Shown: in pieces, positions 28,118 to 36,209 of the stretch | Position numbering within the stretch: position 1 is the stretch's first letter | Layout: each line of letters opens with the position of its first letter | Source of the DNA: Streptomyces sp. ISL-11 | GTDB taxonomy: Bacteria > Actinomycetota > Actinomycetes > Streptomycetales > Streptomycetaceae | Reading direction: 5' to 3' | Length of the DNA stretch: 64,000 bases | NCBI RefSeq assembly: GCF_018614525.1 | Contig: NZ_JAGGOL010000017.1 | Span: forward strand, 96,185-160,184 | Position numbers and translations under genes: made by a program | Notes under the pieces: generated by a model | What the model saw: the letters and a program-made list of their open reading frames with translations, nothing else | Told to the model about the DNA's origin: nothing | Database searches by the model: none

Positions 28118-28858
28118 ATGGCAAGACTGCTCGTAGTCGAGGACGATCCGTTCGTACGCTCCGCCCTCATCCGGCAGCTGACCGAGGCCTCGCACACCGT
28201 ACGCAGCGTCGGCACCGCCCTCGAAGCCCTGCGGGAAGTGGCACAGGTCGGCTTCGACCTGGTCATTCTCGATCTGGGGCTGCCCGATCTCGACGGGGCG
28301 CAGGCGCTGAAGATGCTGCGCGGCATCACCGACGTACCGGTCATCGTGGCCACCGCGCGGGACGACGAAGCGGAGATCATCCGGCTGCTCACCGACGGTG
28401 CCGACGACTACCTGATCAAGCCGTTCTCCGTGGCGCATCTCACCGCGCGCATGGCCGCCGTGCTGCGCCGTACGGGCAGGGGCGGCGGCGCGGCCGGCGA
28501 AGCGGTACCGTCCGCGGCGCTGCGGGTCGGCGGCCTGTCGGTCGACCCGCTGCGCCGGCTGGCGGAACTCGACGGCGCCGTCCTGGGCCTGACCCGGCGT
28601 GAGTTCGACCTCCTCGCCTATCTGGCCGGCCGCCCGGGTGTCGTCGTACCGCGCAAGGAACTCCTCGCCGAGGTCTGGCAGCAGTCGTACGGCGACGACC
28701 AGACCATCGACGTCCACCTGTCCTGGCTGCGCCGCAAGCTGGGCGAGACCGCCGCCAGGCCCCGCTATCTGCACACCGTCCGCGGGGTCGGGGTGAAGCT
28801 CGAACCCCCCGAGGCACCGCCCACGGCGCCCGCGGAGGAGCCCTTGGAGCAGACGTGA
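28118..28858 (+). CDS. Two-component response regulator, OmpR/PhoB family
   Basis: 246 residues from ATG 28118 (MARLLVVEDD). The receiver domain has the acidic pair E8-D9-D10, phospho-acceptor Asp52 in VILDLGLPDLDG and Lys near 102 in LIKPFS. The C-terminal winged helix (~145-235) has LGLTRREFDLLAYLAGRPG and TIDVHLSWLRRKLGE, typical of the OmpR class. A longer open frame upstream is a shadow of the divergent gene. The stop overlaps the GTG of the downstream kinase (GTGA), showing tight coupling. Target genes are unknown; the divergent membrane protein is a likely one. Confidence 0.93.
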   Translation: MARLLVVEDDPFVRSALIRQLTEASHTVRSVGTALEALREVAQVGFDLVILDLGLPDLDGAQALKMLRGITDVPVIVATARDDEAEIIRLLTDGADDYLIKPFSVAHLTARMAAVLRRTGRGGGAAGEAVPSAALRVGGLSVDPLRRLAELDGAVLGLTRREFDLLAYLAGRPGVVVPRKELLAEVWQQSYGDDQTIDVHLSWLRRKLGETAARPRYLHTVRGVGVKLEPPEAPPTAPAEEPLEQT

Positions 28859-30279
28859 GATGGGCACTCATCAGGGTCTCGCTGGCCGTCACCGTGATGG
28901 TGGTGCTGGCCTTCGCCGTACCGCTCGGGCTGGTGGTCAAGGAGCTGGCCCGCGACCGCGCCTTCGCCGACGCCGAACGCCAGGCGGCCCAGATCCGGCC
29001 CGCCCTCGCCATCACCACCGACCGCGACCAGCTGGAACGGGCGGTCGCCAGCTCGCAGGCCGGCGGGGACGAGCGGATGGCCGTCCACGTACCGGGCCGG
29101 GACGGCCCGCAGCGGAAGGCGAGTGCCGAGGCAGGGGACCCGGGTGAGCCGTACGCCATCGGACACCGCCGGGCCGACGCGCGTGACGTGGAGACCGCCC
29201 GCCGCGGCCGCTCCGCCGTCACCGCCGTGCCCGGCGGCTACGCCCTGCTCCAGCCGACGGCCCTGAGCACCGGCGCGTTCGCGGTGGTCGAGGTCTACGT
29301 GCCGCACCGCGCGGTCGTCAACGGGGTCACCACCTCCTGGGCGATCCTCACCGCCGTGGGCCTCGGCCTGATCGCCGGCTCCCTCGCCACCGCCGACCGC
29401 CTCGGCCAGCGCCTGGTCCGCCCGGCGGAGCGGCTCGCCAAGGCCGCCGCCGAGCTGGGGGAGGGGAAGCTGGGCGTGCGCGTACGGGAGGACGGCCCGG
29501 CGGAACTGCGCGCCGCGGCCGTCGCGTTCAACTCCATGGCCGACAAGATCGTGCGGCTGCTCTCCAACGAACGCGAGCTCGCCGCCGACCTCTCGCACCG
29601 GCTGCGCACCCCGCTCACCGTCCTGCGCCTCAACACGGCCTCGCTCGGGGACGGCCCGGCCGCCGACCAGACCCGCGCCGCCGTCGCCCAGCTGGAGAGC
29701 GAGGTCGACCAGCTGATCCGCGCCGCCCGCGAGCAGGGCGAGCGCGCGGCGCGGCCCACCCTCGGCTGCGACGCCTGCGAAGTGATCCGCGGCCGGATGG
29801 ACTTCTGGTCCGCGCTCGCCGAGGACCAGGGGCGCACGGTGCGCCTCGCGGGCGTCGAGGCGGCCGTACGGGTCCCCGTCGCGCGCCCCGAACTCGTCGC
29901 CGCGCTCGACGCGATGCTCGGCAACGTCTTCCGGCACACCCCCGAGGGCACCGCCTTCGCCGTGGACGTGCACCGCAGCGAGGAGGCCGTCATCGTGCTC
30001 GACTCCGACGCGGGCCCCGGCATCGCGGACCCGGACGCCGCGCTGCGGCGGGGCCACGGCGCCGGCGGCCCCGGCTCCACGGGCCTCGGCCTGGACATCG
30101 TGCGCCGGGTCGCGGAGTCCACCGGGGGCGACGTACGGATCGGACGGTCGGTACTGGGCGGGACGGAGGTACGGGTATGGCTCTCGCTGGAGTCGGGGGG
30201 CATGCCGCGACGTGGCGGACGGCGCCGCCGGATCCGCCGCGCCGGTGCGGGCCGGCAGCCCGGCCGACGCGCCTCCTGA
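28855..30279 (+). CDS. Sensor histidine kinase with HAMP domain
   Basis: 474 residues from GTG 28855, which overlaps the regulator stop by four bases and has GGAG upstream. TM1 spans ~4-27 and TM2 ~158-178, bracketing an extracytoplasmic sensor of ~125 residues without a recognised fold. HAMP follows, then the dimerisation/phosphoacceptor helix ELAADLSHRLRTPLTVLRL with His248. The HATPase domain shows the N-box LGNVFRHTPEG and G-boxes DAGPGIAD and GGPGSTGLGLDIV. The signal is unknown. The last ~25 residues are Arg/Gly-rich and probably disordered. Confidence 0.93.
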   Translation: MRWALIRVSLAVTVMVVLAFAVPLGLVVKELARDRAFADAERQAAQIRPALAITTDRDQLERAVASSQAGGDERMAVHVPGRDGPQRKASAEAGDPGEPYAIGHRRADARDVETARRGRSAVTAVPGGYALLQPTALSTGAFAVVEVYVPHRAVVNGVTTSWAILTAVGLGLIAGSLATADRLGQRLVRPAERLAKAAAELGEGKLGVRVREDGPAELRAAAVAFNSMADKIVRLLSNERELAADLSHRLRTPLTVLRLNTASLGDGPAADQTRAAVAQLESEVDQLIRAAREQGERAARPTLGCDACEVIRGRMDFWSALAEDQGRTVRLAGVEAAVRVPVARPELVAALDAMLGNVFRHTPEGTAFAVDVHRSEEAVIVLDSDAGPGIADPDAALRRGHGAGGPGSTGLGLDIVRRVAESTGGDVRIGRSVLGGTEVRVWLSLESGGMPRRGGRRRRIRRAGAGRQPGRRAS

Positions 30280-30473
30280 GCCCGCCGGCTCGTCAACGCC
30301 CCCGCACCCGGCGGTCCCTCGCCGACTGGATCGCGGTCCTTTAACCGTCACCCATGCGTTGCTTAAGCCCGCCATAAATAGCGGCCCCGGAAACATGATT
30401 TGACGATTGGTCCGATTCGTTCTCGCTAGCGTCTTGCCGCGTCACCCCCCAACACACGACAGGCAGGTACGCG
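30280..30473 (+). promoter_or_regulatory. Upstream region of the chitinase gene
   Basis: 194 bp, clearly less GC-rich than the surrounding genes from 30340 to 30440. A TTGACG hexamer lies at 30400-30405, but the only downstream candidates (around TAGCGT at 30427) are about 21 bp away, so the pair is not convincing. A TTGGTCCGATT string overlaps the hexamer and distantly resembles half of the repeats found in known streptomycete chitinase promoters, without the symmetric second half. Confidence 0.45.
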
Positions 30474-31904
30474 ATGAGTTCCTCCGCACACCGCCGGCGA
30501 GTGAGCCGCAAGGCGAAGCTGATCGGTATCGGCGTCGCCGCGACGCTCGCGACGGGCGCCGCGTTCACGCTCACCGGCACGGCGAGCGCCGCGTCGGTCG
30601 GCGCGGCCTTCTCCCGCACCGGCTCCTGGACGGGCGGCTACACCGGTCAATTCGTGGTCACCAACGACACCGACAAGGAGCTGTCGGGCTGGACGCTGAC
30701 GTTCGAGCTTCCGGAAGGCACGAAGGTCACGTCGCTGTGGAACGGCAAGCACACGGTCAGCGGCCGGAACGTCACCGTGAGGCCGGAGAGCTGGAACGGG
30801 AGCATCGCCCCGGGGAAGTCCGTGACCGTCGGATTCGTCGCGGCCGGTGACGGGGCGGCCGGTCCCGTCACGTGCCGGATCGACAACGGCACGTGTTCGC
30901 TGGACGGGTCCTCCGACCCGCGGCCCACCGAACCGTCGTCCACCCCGTCGGCCGAGCCGTCGCCCTCGCGCCCGGCGCCGACCGCGACCCCGCCGGCCCC
31001 GGGCGGCGGGACCGCCGCCTTCGCACCGTACGTCGACACCCTCCTCAACCCCGCCTACGACCTCGTGGACACCGCCAAGAAGACCGGCGTCAAGAACTTC
31101 AACCTGGCCTTCATCACCTCCGGGGGAGGCTGCACCCCCAAGTGGGGCGGCGTGAGCGACCTCGGCGCCAACCCCGTGGCCCGGCAGATCGGCCCGCTGC
31201 GCGAGGCGGGCGGGGACGTACGGGTCTCCTTCGGCGGCGCGGCCGGTTCCGAACTGGGGCTCGCCTGCTCCACCCCCGACGAGCTCGCCGCCGCGTACGG
31301 CAAGGTCGTGGACGCGTACAAGCTCACCAAGGTCGACTTCGACATCGAGGGAGGCGCACTGCCCGACACGGCCGCCAATACCCGGCGCGCCCGGGCCATC
31401 GCCCTGCTCCAGAAGAAGCACCCCGGCCTCGACGTGTCCTTCACCCTGCCGGTGATGCCCACCGGGCTCACCCAGGACGGCGTCGGTCTGGTCGAGAACG
31501 CCAAGAACAACGGCGTCGCCGTCTCCGCGGTCAACATCATGGCGATGGACTACGGACCGTCCTTCAACGGCGACATGGGGCAGTACGCGATCGACGCGGC
31601 CACCGCGACGCACGCCCAGGTCAAGGGCGTGCTGGGGCTGAGCGACGCGGCGGCGTGGAAGGCCGTGGCGGTCACCCCGATGATCGGCGTCAACGACGTG
31701 GCCGCCGAGGTCTTCAAGGTCGACGACGCCTCGCAACTGGTGGCGTTCGCCCGGTCCAAGGGCCTGGGCTGGCTGTCGATGTGGTCGGCCACGCGTGACA
31801 AGCAATGCCCGGGCGGCGCCCAGAACTCCGCGTCCGCGACCTGTAGCTCGATCCTCCAGGACGAGCTCGCCTTCACCAAGGCGTTCGCCGCACTCCGGCG
31901 CTGA
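30474..31904 (+). CDS. Secreted GH18 chitinase with N-terminal CBM2
   Basis: 476 residues from ATG 30474. A twin-basic signal peptide (RRRVSRK, hydrophobic core, cleavage after TASA) ends near residue 39. A CBM2-type cellulose/chitin-binding domain (~41-140) shows the conserved Trp pattern GSWTGGYTGQFVVTND and LSGWTLTFELPEG. A Pro/Ser/Thr linker (~145-180) leads to the catalytic GH18 barrel (~185-470). The active-site strand reads LTKVDFDIEGG: the two inner Asp and the catalytic Glu of DGxDxDxE are kept, while the first DG pair is TK. The product should hydrolyse chitin outside the cell. The LPMO gene follows, separated by a strong hairpin. Confidence 0.93.
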   Translation: MSSSAHRRRVSRKAKLIGIGVAATLATGAAFTLTGTASAASVGAAFSRTGSWTGGYTGQFVVTNDTDKELSGWTLTFELPEGTKVTSLWNGKHTVSGRNVTVRPESWNGSIAPGKSVTVGFVAAGDGAAGPVTCRIDNGTCSLDGSSDPRPTEPSSTPSAEPSPSRPAPTATPPAPGGGTAAFAPYVDTLLNPAYDLVDTAKKTGVKNFNLAFITSGGGCTPKWGGVSDLGANPVARQIGPLREAGGDVRVSFGGAAGSELGLACSTPDELAAAYGKVVDAYKLTKVDFDIEGGALPDTAANTRRARAIALLQKKHPGLDVSFTLPVMPTGLTQDGVGLVENAKNNGVAVSAVNIMAMDYGPSFNGDMGQYAIDAATATHAQVKGVLGLSDAAAWKAVAVTPMIGVNDVAAEVFKVDDASQLVAFARSKGLGWLSMWSATRDKQCPGGAQNSASATCSSILQDELAFTKAFAALRR

Positions 31905-31945
31905 CGCCTCCTCTCCCCGAAGACCACTCCCACACCCCCCACACC

Positions 31946-31989
31946 GCCCCGCACGCACGGCACCCCCCACCCCGGCCTGCGTGCGGGGC
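31946..31989 (+). terminator. Hairpin between chitinase and LPMO genes
   Basis: GCCCCGCACGCA at 31946-31957 pairs perfectly with TGCGTGCGGGGC at 31978-31989 (12-bp stem, 20-nt loop). No T-run follows, as is usual in streptomycetes. It may terminate the chitinase transcript or reduce read-through to the LPMO gene 24 bp downstream. Confidence 0.7.
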
Positions 31990-32013
31990 ACCCCCCACCA
32001 CGAAGGAGATCCC

Positions 32014-33051
32014 ATGCGCATGCGTCATCAGGCCGTACGGATATCCCTGCTCGGCATCGCACCCCTCGCGTTCACCGCGTTGGCCGCGGGACAGGCCGTG
32101 GCGCACGGCTCCATGACGGACCCGGTCAGCCGGGTGTCCGCCTGTTTCGCCGAGGGACCGGAGCATCCGCGCTCGGCGGCCTGCAAGGCGATGGTCGCGG
32201 CCGGCGGCACCCAGCCGCTCTACGACTGGAACGAGGTCAACATCGGCGACGCCGCCGGGCGGCACCGCCAGATCATCCCGGACGGCAAGCTGTGCAGCGC
32301 CGGGCGCGCCAAGTACAAGGGGCTGGACCTGCCGCGCGCCGACTGGCCCGGCACGAAGATCGACTCGGGCAAGCACTCCTTCCGGTACCGGGCGACCGCC
32401 CCGCACCGCGGCACGTTCGAGCTGTACATCACGAAGGACGGCTACGACCCGAAGAAGCCGCTGAAGTGGGCCGACCTGGAGGCGAAGCCGTTCGCCAAGG
32501 TCACCAACCCCACGCTCGGCAATGGGAGCTATGTCTTCGACGGCACGGTCCCGAAGCGGTCCGGCCGGCACCTGATCTACAGCGTCTGGCAGCGCTCGGA
32601 CAGCCCCGAGGCCTTCTACACCTGCTCCGACGTGGACCTCGGCGGGAAGGCGGCGGTAACGACGAAGGCGTCGGCGCCCGCCGCGTCCGCACCCAGCGAC
32701 GAGCAGATCGCCGAGGAGGCCGGAAAGTCGACGGTCGACCACGGCGGACACGGCGGCGACGGCCCCGGCAAGGGCGGCCACGGAGAGGGCGGGCTCCCCC
32801 AGAGCGGCCACGAGGACAACGGACAGGGCGAGAACGGGCAGGGCGCGAAAGCTCAAGGCGGGGACGGGCACGAGCCGCACGGCGCGGTGAAGGCCGCCAA
32901 CGCCCCGGCCGTACAGGGCGGGCGCCTCGCCGAGACCGGCGGTGACAGCCGTACGACCGTGCTGGCCGTCGGCGGCGCCGGGGTGCTGGCAGCCGGTTCC
33001 GTCGTCCTGCTGGTGGCCTCGCGACGACGCTCCGCTCGCACCCGGGTCTGA
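32014..33051 (+). CDS. AA10 lytic polysaccharide monooxygenase with class E sortase (LAXTG) anchor
   Basis: 345 residues from ATG 32014 with GAAGGAG 7 nt upstream. The signal peptide ends AVA-HG, so His31 becomes the mature N-terminal copper-brace His, as the family requires. The AA10 domain (~31-205) shows HGSMTDPVSRVSACF, PDGKLCSAG and the second His in RATAPHRG. A Gly/His/Glu-rich linker (~225-300) follows. The C-terminus has LAETG at 305-309, a hydrophobic stretch and RRRSARTR, the three-part cell-wall sorting signal used by streptomycete class E sortases. The enzyme would oxidatively cleave crystalline chitin or cellulose while fixed to the cell wall, helping the neighbouring soluble chitinase. 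The longer open frame upstream overlaps the chitinase and is not coding. Confidence 0.93.
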   Translation: MRMRHQAVRISLLGIAPLAFTALAAGQAVAHGSMTDPVSRVSACFAEGPEHPRSAACKAMVAAGGTQPLYDWNEVNIGDAAGRHRQIIPDGKLCSAGRAKYKGLDLPRADWPGTKIDSGKHSFRYRATAPHRGTFELYITKDGYDPKKPLKWADLEAKPFAKVTNPTLGNGSYVFDGTVPKRSGRHLIYSVWQRSDSPEAFYTCSDVDLGGKAAVTTKASAPAASAPSDEQIAEEAGKSTVDHGGHGGDGPGKGGHGEGGLPQSGHEDNGQGENGQGAKAQGGDGHEPHGAVKAANAPAVQGGRLAETGGDSRTTVLAVGGAGVLAAGSVVLLVASRRRSARTRV

Positions 33052-33412
33052 AGAGTAATTGCCGCTCCATAAGGCGCCCTTGGGGATACCTCAAAGGATG
33101 CTCAAGGAATGTGATCAAGGGTGATAGCGCTGCCACGCTGTGCAATTGCACACAAGTGGATCTGTTCATTCCATGGTAACGATCTCATTAAGCAACGCCT
33201 TTGAAATCGCTGCGCATTGGAATAGACCTTTAGTGGCGGACTATTCAAGTCGCCTTATCTCAAGGGTCACTTGATGGCGCTCGCTGCCGCCCCCGATTCA
33301 TTCCTTGAATCATGTACAAGATTTCACCCCGCTAAACACCCTGCCTGACGGCCCGTCCGTTCTGGCACACTTCCCGCCACCCACAACTCCCCCACAGAAA
33401 TGAGGTGTGGCC
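33052..33412 (+). promoter_or_regulatory. AT-richer intergenic region upstream of metalloprotease gene
   Basis: 361 bp without a gene and visibly less GC-rich than flanking DNA, suggesting a regulated promoter region. It contains the 14-bp palindrome at 33139-33152 and an imperfect inverted repeat CTTGAATCATGTACAAG near 33306-33322. No single -35/-10 pair stands out. Confidence 0.6.
33139..33152. promoter_or_regulatory. Perfect 14-bp palindrome TGTGCAATTGCACA, candidate operator
   Basis: TGTGCAATTGCACA is self-complementary over all 14 bases and has an AT core in otherwise GC-rich DNA. It lies about 260 bp upstream of the metalloprotease start. Such length is typical of dimeric helix-turn-helix repressor sites. 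The binding protein is unknown. Confidence 0.6.
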
Positions 33413-35458
33413 ATGCCCGGTCGCAGAAGACAGGTGCGGCAACGACGAAGAAAGCGCGGCCTGCTCATCGCGGCGGTCGCCGTCACCGCGGGAGCGCTCG
33501 CCGGCACGGCGGCGCTCGGCGGCGTCTTCGACCACGACGCGTCCCGGCCGCAGGCCGCCACCGCCCTTCAGGCGGCGGCCGACGGTCCGGCCCCGGCTCC
33601 GGCGCACGACACGTCGCCGGAACCCGTGACCCGAATACCCGACGAGGACCGCACCCACGGCCTGGTCTACAAGGGCCTGCGCCCCGCACCCAAGGACGAC
33701 CGCTGCGCCGGTGTCCTGCGGACCGACGACGGCCGCTGCACGCACGGCCCCGACAAGCCGCCCAAGGGCGTCGACATCGCCAAGGACACGCCGCCCGCCG
33801 CGAAGACGCAGGACGTGCCCCGGACGCCGGACCGCCCCGACACGGGCGAGGCGTCCGAGGGGCAGCCGGCCGCCGGCACCACCGCCTCCGTCGACGCCCG
33901 CCAGGCGGGCACCGCCGCGGCCAAGACTCCGCCCGCCGCCCCCACCCGGGGCACCGCGAGCGCGAAGGCTGCGCCGGCCGGCCAGGCGGTGCAGTGCGAC
34001 GGCGACGGCAGCACCGGCAATCGCGTGCAGGTCGTCTACGCGCATGGACCCGGCAACGACCGGTACGCCGAATACCTGGCGTCGTTCCGCAAGTGGGCCG
34101 CCGACGCCGACACCATCTACTTCGCCAGCGCGCAGGAGACCGGCGGCGTCCGGCACATCCGGTTCGTGACCGGCGCCGACTGCGCACCGTCCGTGCTCAA
34201 CGTCGAGGTGCCGAGCTCGGCACTGGCCGAGTTCAGCGCGCTGAACTCCGCACTCGCGGCGAAGGGGTTCGACCGGCGCGACCGCAAGTACATGATCTTC
34301 GCGGACGCCAAGGTCTACTGCGGCATCGGCACCTTCAGCGGTGACGAGCGCCCCGGTGCCACCAACCTCAGCAACTTCGGCCCCTCCTACGGCCGTACGG
34401 ACGCAGGGTGCTGGGGCGGTTCCACCGCCGCGCACGAGCTCGGGCACAACCTCGGAGCGGTGAACAACAGCGCGCCCAACACCAGCCGCGCCGCCCACTG
34501 CACCGACGAGTGGGACGTCATGTGCTACTCCGACGCGCCCTACTACCCGGCGATGCGCACCGTCTGCCCCGAACGCGGCCACGACGAGCGCCTCGACTGC
34601 AACCACGACGACTACTACCACACCAATCCACAGCCGGGCAGTTACCTGGCGACCCACTGGAACGTCGCGAACAACCAGTTCCTGATGAACGGCAACGGCA
34701 CGAAGCCGGACCCCGGTCCGAGCCCCACGCCGACGCCGACACCGAAGCCGACCGGCAGCACCGGAACGTCGACGGGCCCCGTCCCGGTCGTCGGACAGCT
34801 GACCTCCGACTCGGCCGTGCTCAGCTGGCCGGCGGCCCCCTCCGCGGCCTGGTACCAGCTGCTGCTGGGCGGTAACCACCTGGCGTGGGTCCAGAGCAAC
34901 TCGGCGCGGATCACCCACCTGCGGCCCGACACCGACTACACGGTCGCCGTCGCGGTACGCGACCGGGCCGGACGCGACTCCAAGGCCGGCCGTGCCGTGT
35001 CGTTCCACACCCCGCCCGTCGGCAGCACCACCACCAAGGCCGGCACGCGGTACACGCTGACCAACGGGCGCACCGGACTCGCGGCCGAGATCTGGGGAGG
35101 CAAGACCGCGGACGGCACCGTCCTGGTCGGTTCCCAGCCCAACGGCTTCACGCCGCAGCAGTGGTACCTCGACGAGGCCGGCGGCAGCCTGCGACTGCGC
35201 TCGGCCGCGTCCGACAAGTGCCTGCAACTCGGCGGGGACGCGGGTACCGGCCAGTGGGTCGCCCAGCGGCCCTGCTCCGGCAGCGCCGCCCAGCAGTGGC
35301 AGCTGACCAGGTCGGGCGACGGTCTGCGCCTCACGGCGAAGAACACCTCCCTCGTCCTGGGCGTCGGCAAGCGGCCCTACTACGGGGCCTGGCTGCTCGA
35401 ACTGCAGAACCCGGACAGCTCCGGCTACCAGGCGTGGACCCTGCAGAAGGCCTCCTGA
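33413..35458 (+). CDS. Secreted zinc metalloprotease with FnIII and ricin-type lectin domains
   Basis: 681 residues. ATG 33413 was preferred to GTG 33407 because GAGG lies 7 nt upstream of it. A signal/anchor segment spans ~18-38, followed by a long low-complexity pro-region (~40-200). The catalytic domain (~200-420) has HELGHNLG, with a downstream DVMCYSD that fits a Met-turn. At the usual third-ligand position of HExxHxxGxxH the residue is Asn, so the third zinc ligand is unclear. A Pro/Thr linker leads to a fibronectin type III domain (~455-540) and a C-terminal ricin-like beta-trefoil (~545-681) with QQWYLDEAGGSLRLRSA and QQWQLTRSGDG. It likely degrades protein on glycan-rich material. 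It is monocistronic by its terminators. Confidence 0.88.
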   Translation: MPGRRRQVRQRRRKRGLLIAAVAVTAGALAGTAALGGVFDHDASRPQAATALQAAADGPAPAPAHDTSPEPVTRIPDEDRTHGLVYKGLRPAPKDDRCAGVLRTDDGRCTHGPDKPPKGVDIAKDTPPAAKTQDVPRTPDRPDTGEASEGQPAAGTTASVDARQAGTAAAKTPPAAPTRGTASAKAAPAGQAVQCDGDGSTGNRVQVVYAHGPGNDRYAEYLASFRKWAADADTIYFASAQETGGVRHIRFVTGADCAPSVLNVEVPSSALAEFSALNSALAAKGFDRRDRKYMIFADAKVYCGIGTFSGDERPGATNLSNFGPSYGRTDAGCWGGSTAAHELGHNLGAVNNSAPNTSRAAHCTDEWDVMCYSDAPYYPAMRTVCPERGHDERLDCNHDDYYHTNPQPGSYLATHWNVANNQFLMNGNGTKPDPGPSPTPTPTPKPTGSTGTSTGPVPVVGQLTSDSAVLSWPAAPSAAWYQLLLGGNHLAWVQSNSARITHLRPDTDYTVAVAVRDRAGRDSKAGRAVSFHTPPVGSTTTKAGTRYTLTNGRTGLAAEIWGGKTADGTVLVGSQPNGFTPQQWYLDEAGGSLRLRSAASDKCLQLGGDAGTGQWVAQRPCSGSAAQQWQLTRSGDGLRLTAKNTSLVLGVGKRPYYGAWLLELQNPDSSGYQAWTLQKAS

Positions 35459-35470
35459 ACCACCCTGCGA

Positions 35471-35504
35471 CGGCAGGGGCCCCGGTGCGGACCGGCCCCT
35501 GCCG
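35471..35504 (+). terminator. First of two tandem terminator hairpins after the metalloprotease
   Basis: CGGCAGGGGCC (35471-35481) pairs perfectly with GGCCCCTGCCG (35494-35504). It lies 12 bp after the stop codon. Confidence 0.85.
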
Positions 35505-35533
35505 GCGGAAGGCCGCCTGAACCACCCCTTGAC

Positions 35534-35561
35534 GGCAGGGGCCCCGCGGGGGGCCCCTGCC
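35534..35561 (+). terminator. Second tandem terminator hairpin, duplicated with the gene's 3' end
   Basis: GGCAGGGGCCCC (35534-35545) and GGGGCCCCTGCC (35550-35561) form a perfect 12-bp stem with a GCGG loop. The preceding sequence GAAGGCCGCCTGAACCACCC repeats the end of the protease gene (GAAGGCCTCCTGAACCACCC at about 35446), so stop codon and terminator were duplicated together. Confidence 0.85.
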
Positions 35562-35592
35562 CCCTCCCCACTCACACCGGAGCCACCCCCTC

Positions 35593-36177
35593 ATGCGCCA
35601 TCGCCGCTCCACGGCAGCGGCCGTCACCCTCGCGGGCCTTCTGGTCCTGGGGCCCGCGGCAACCGCACACGCCCACGGCGACACCATCCGCCTGACCGTC
35701 ACCGGCATCACGGCAGGCCATCCCACCACCAAGGCGACCTGGGAGAACGACGGCGACCCCGTGGACGAGAAGGTCGCCGGCACCCTCACCGCGACCTCGG
35801 CCGACGGCACCACGCTCGGCCCCTGGCGGTTCGTACCGGTGCCCGGCCGGCTCGGAACCTTCACCACCGCCGAGGCGCTGCCCGCCGGCCACTGGACCCT
35901 CACGGCACAGACGGCCTTCCCGGCGCTCGGCCGCACCGAACACCGGGCCGAGGTGACCGCCGCGTCCCTGGCCGGTCCGACCGGCGTACCGGCGGGTCCG
36001 CCCACACCGTCGCCCACCGCGACGGCCGAGGCCACGCCGCCGGACTCCCGTGCCGCGTCCGACGGCGGACCGGGGCCCGGCGCGGTGACGTACGGCGTCG
36101 CCGCCCTGGCCCTCGCCGCCGTCGGCGTACCGGCCGCGCTCTGGCTGCGGCGGCGCCGCACCCGCCGGAGCGCCTGA
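35593..36177 (+). CDS. Exported, C-terminally membrane-anchored protein, possible CopC-like fold
   Basis: 194 residues from ATG 35593. The signal peptide is cleaved near TAHAHG (residue ~27). The mature domain (~28-130) has beta-rich sequence with GHPTTKATWENDGDPV and GTFTTAEALPAGHWTL, similar in character to CopC/YtkA-type immunoglobulin-like domains, although I cannot confirm the family. A Pro/Thr-rich linker follows, then a C-terminal TM helix (~168-186) and a basic tail WLRRRRTRRSA. There is no LPXTG-like motif, so it would stay in the membrane facing out. It starts 32 bp after a strong terminator and lies 32 bp upstream of the papain-like protease gene, so it likely opens a three-gene operon. 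Confidence 0.75.
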   Translation: MRHRRSTAAAVTLAGLLVLGPAATAHAHGDTIRLTVTGITAGHPTTKATWENDGDPVDEKVAGTLTATSADGTTLGPWRFVPVPGRLGTFTTAEALPAGHWTLTAQTAFPALGRTEHRAEVTAASLAGPTGVPAGPPTPSPTATAEATPPDSRAASDGGPGPGAVTYGVAALALAAVGVPAALWLRRRRTRRSA

Positions 36178-36209
36178 CCGACATCCGATCAGCAGAAGGA
36201 AAACCCCCC

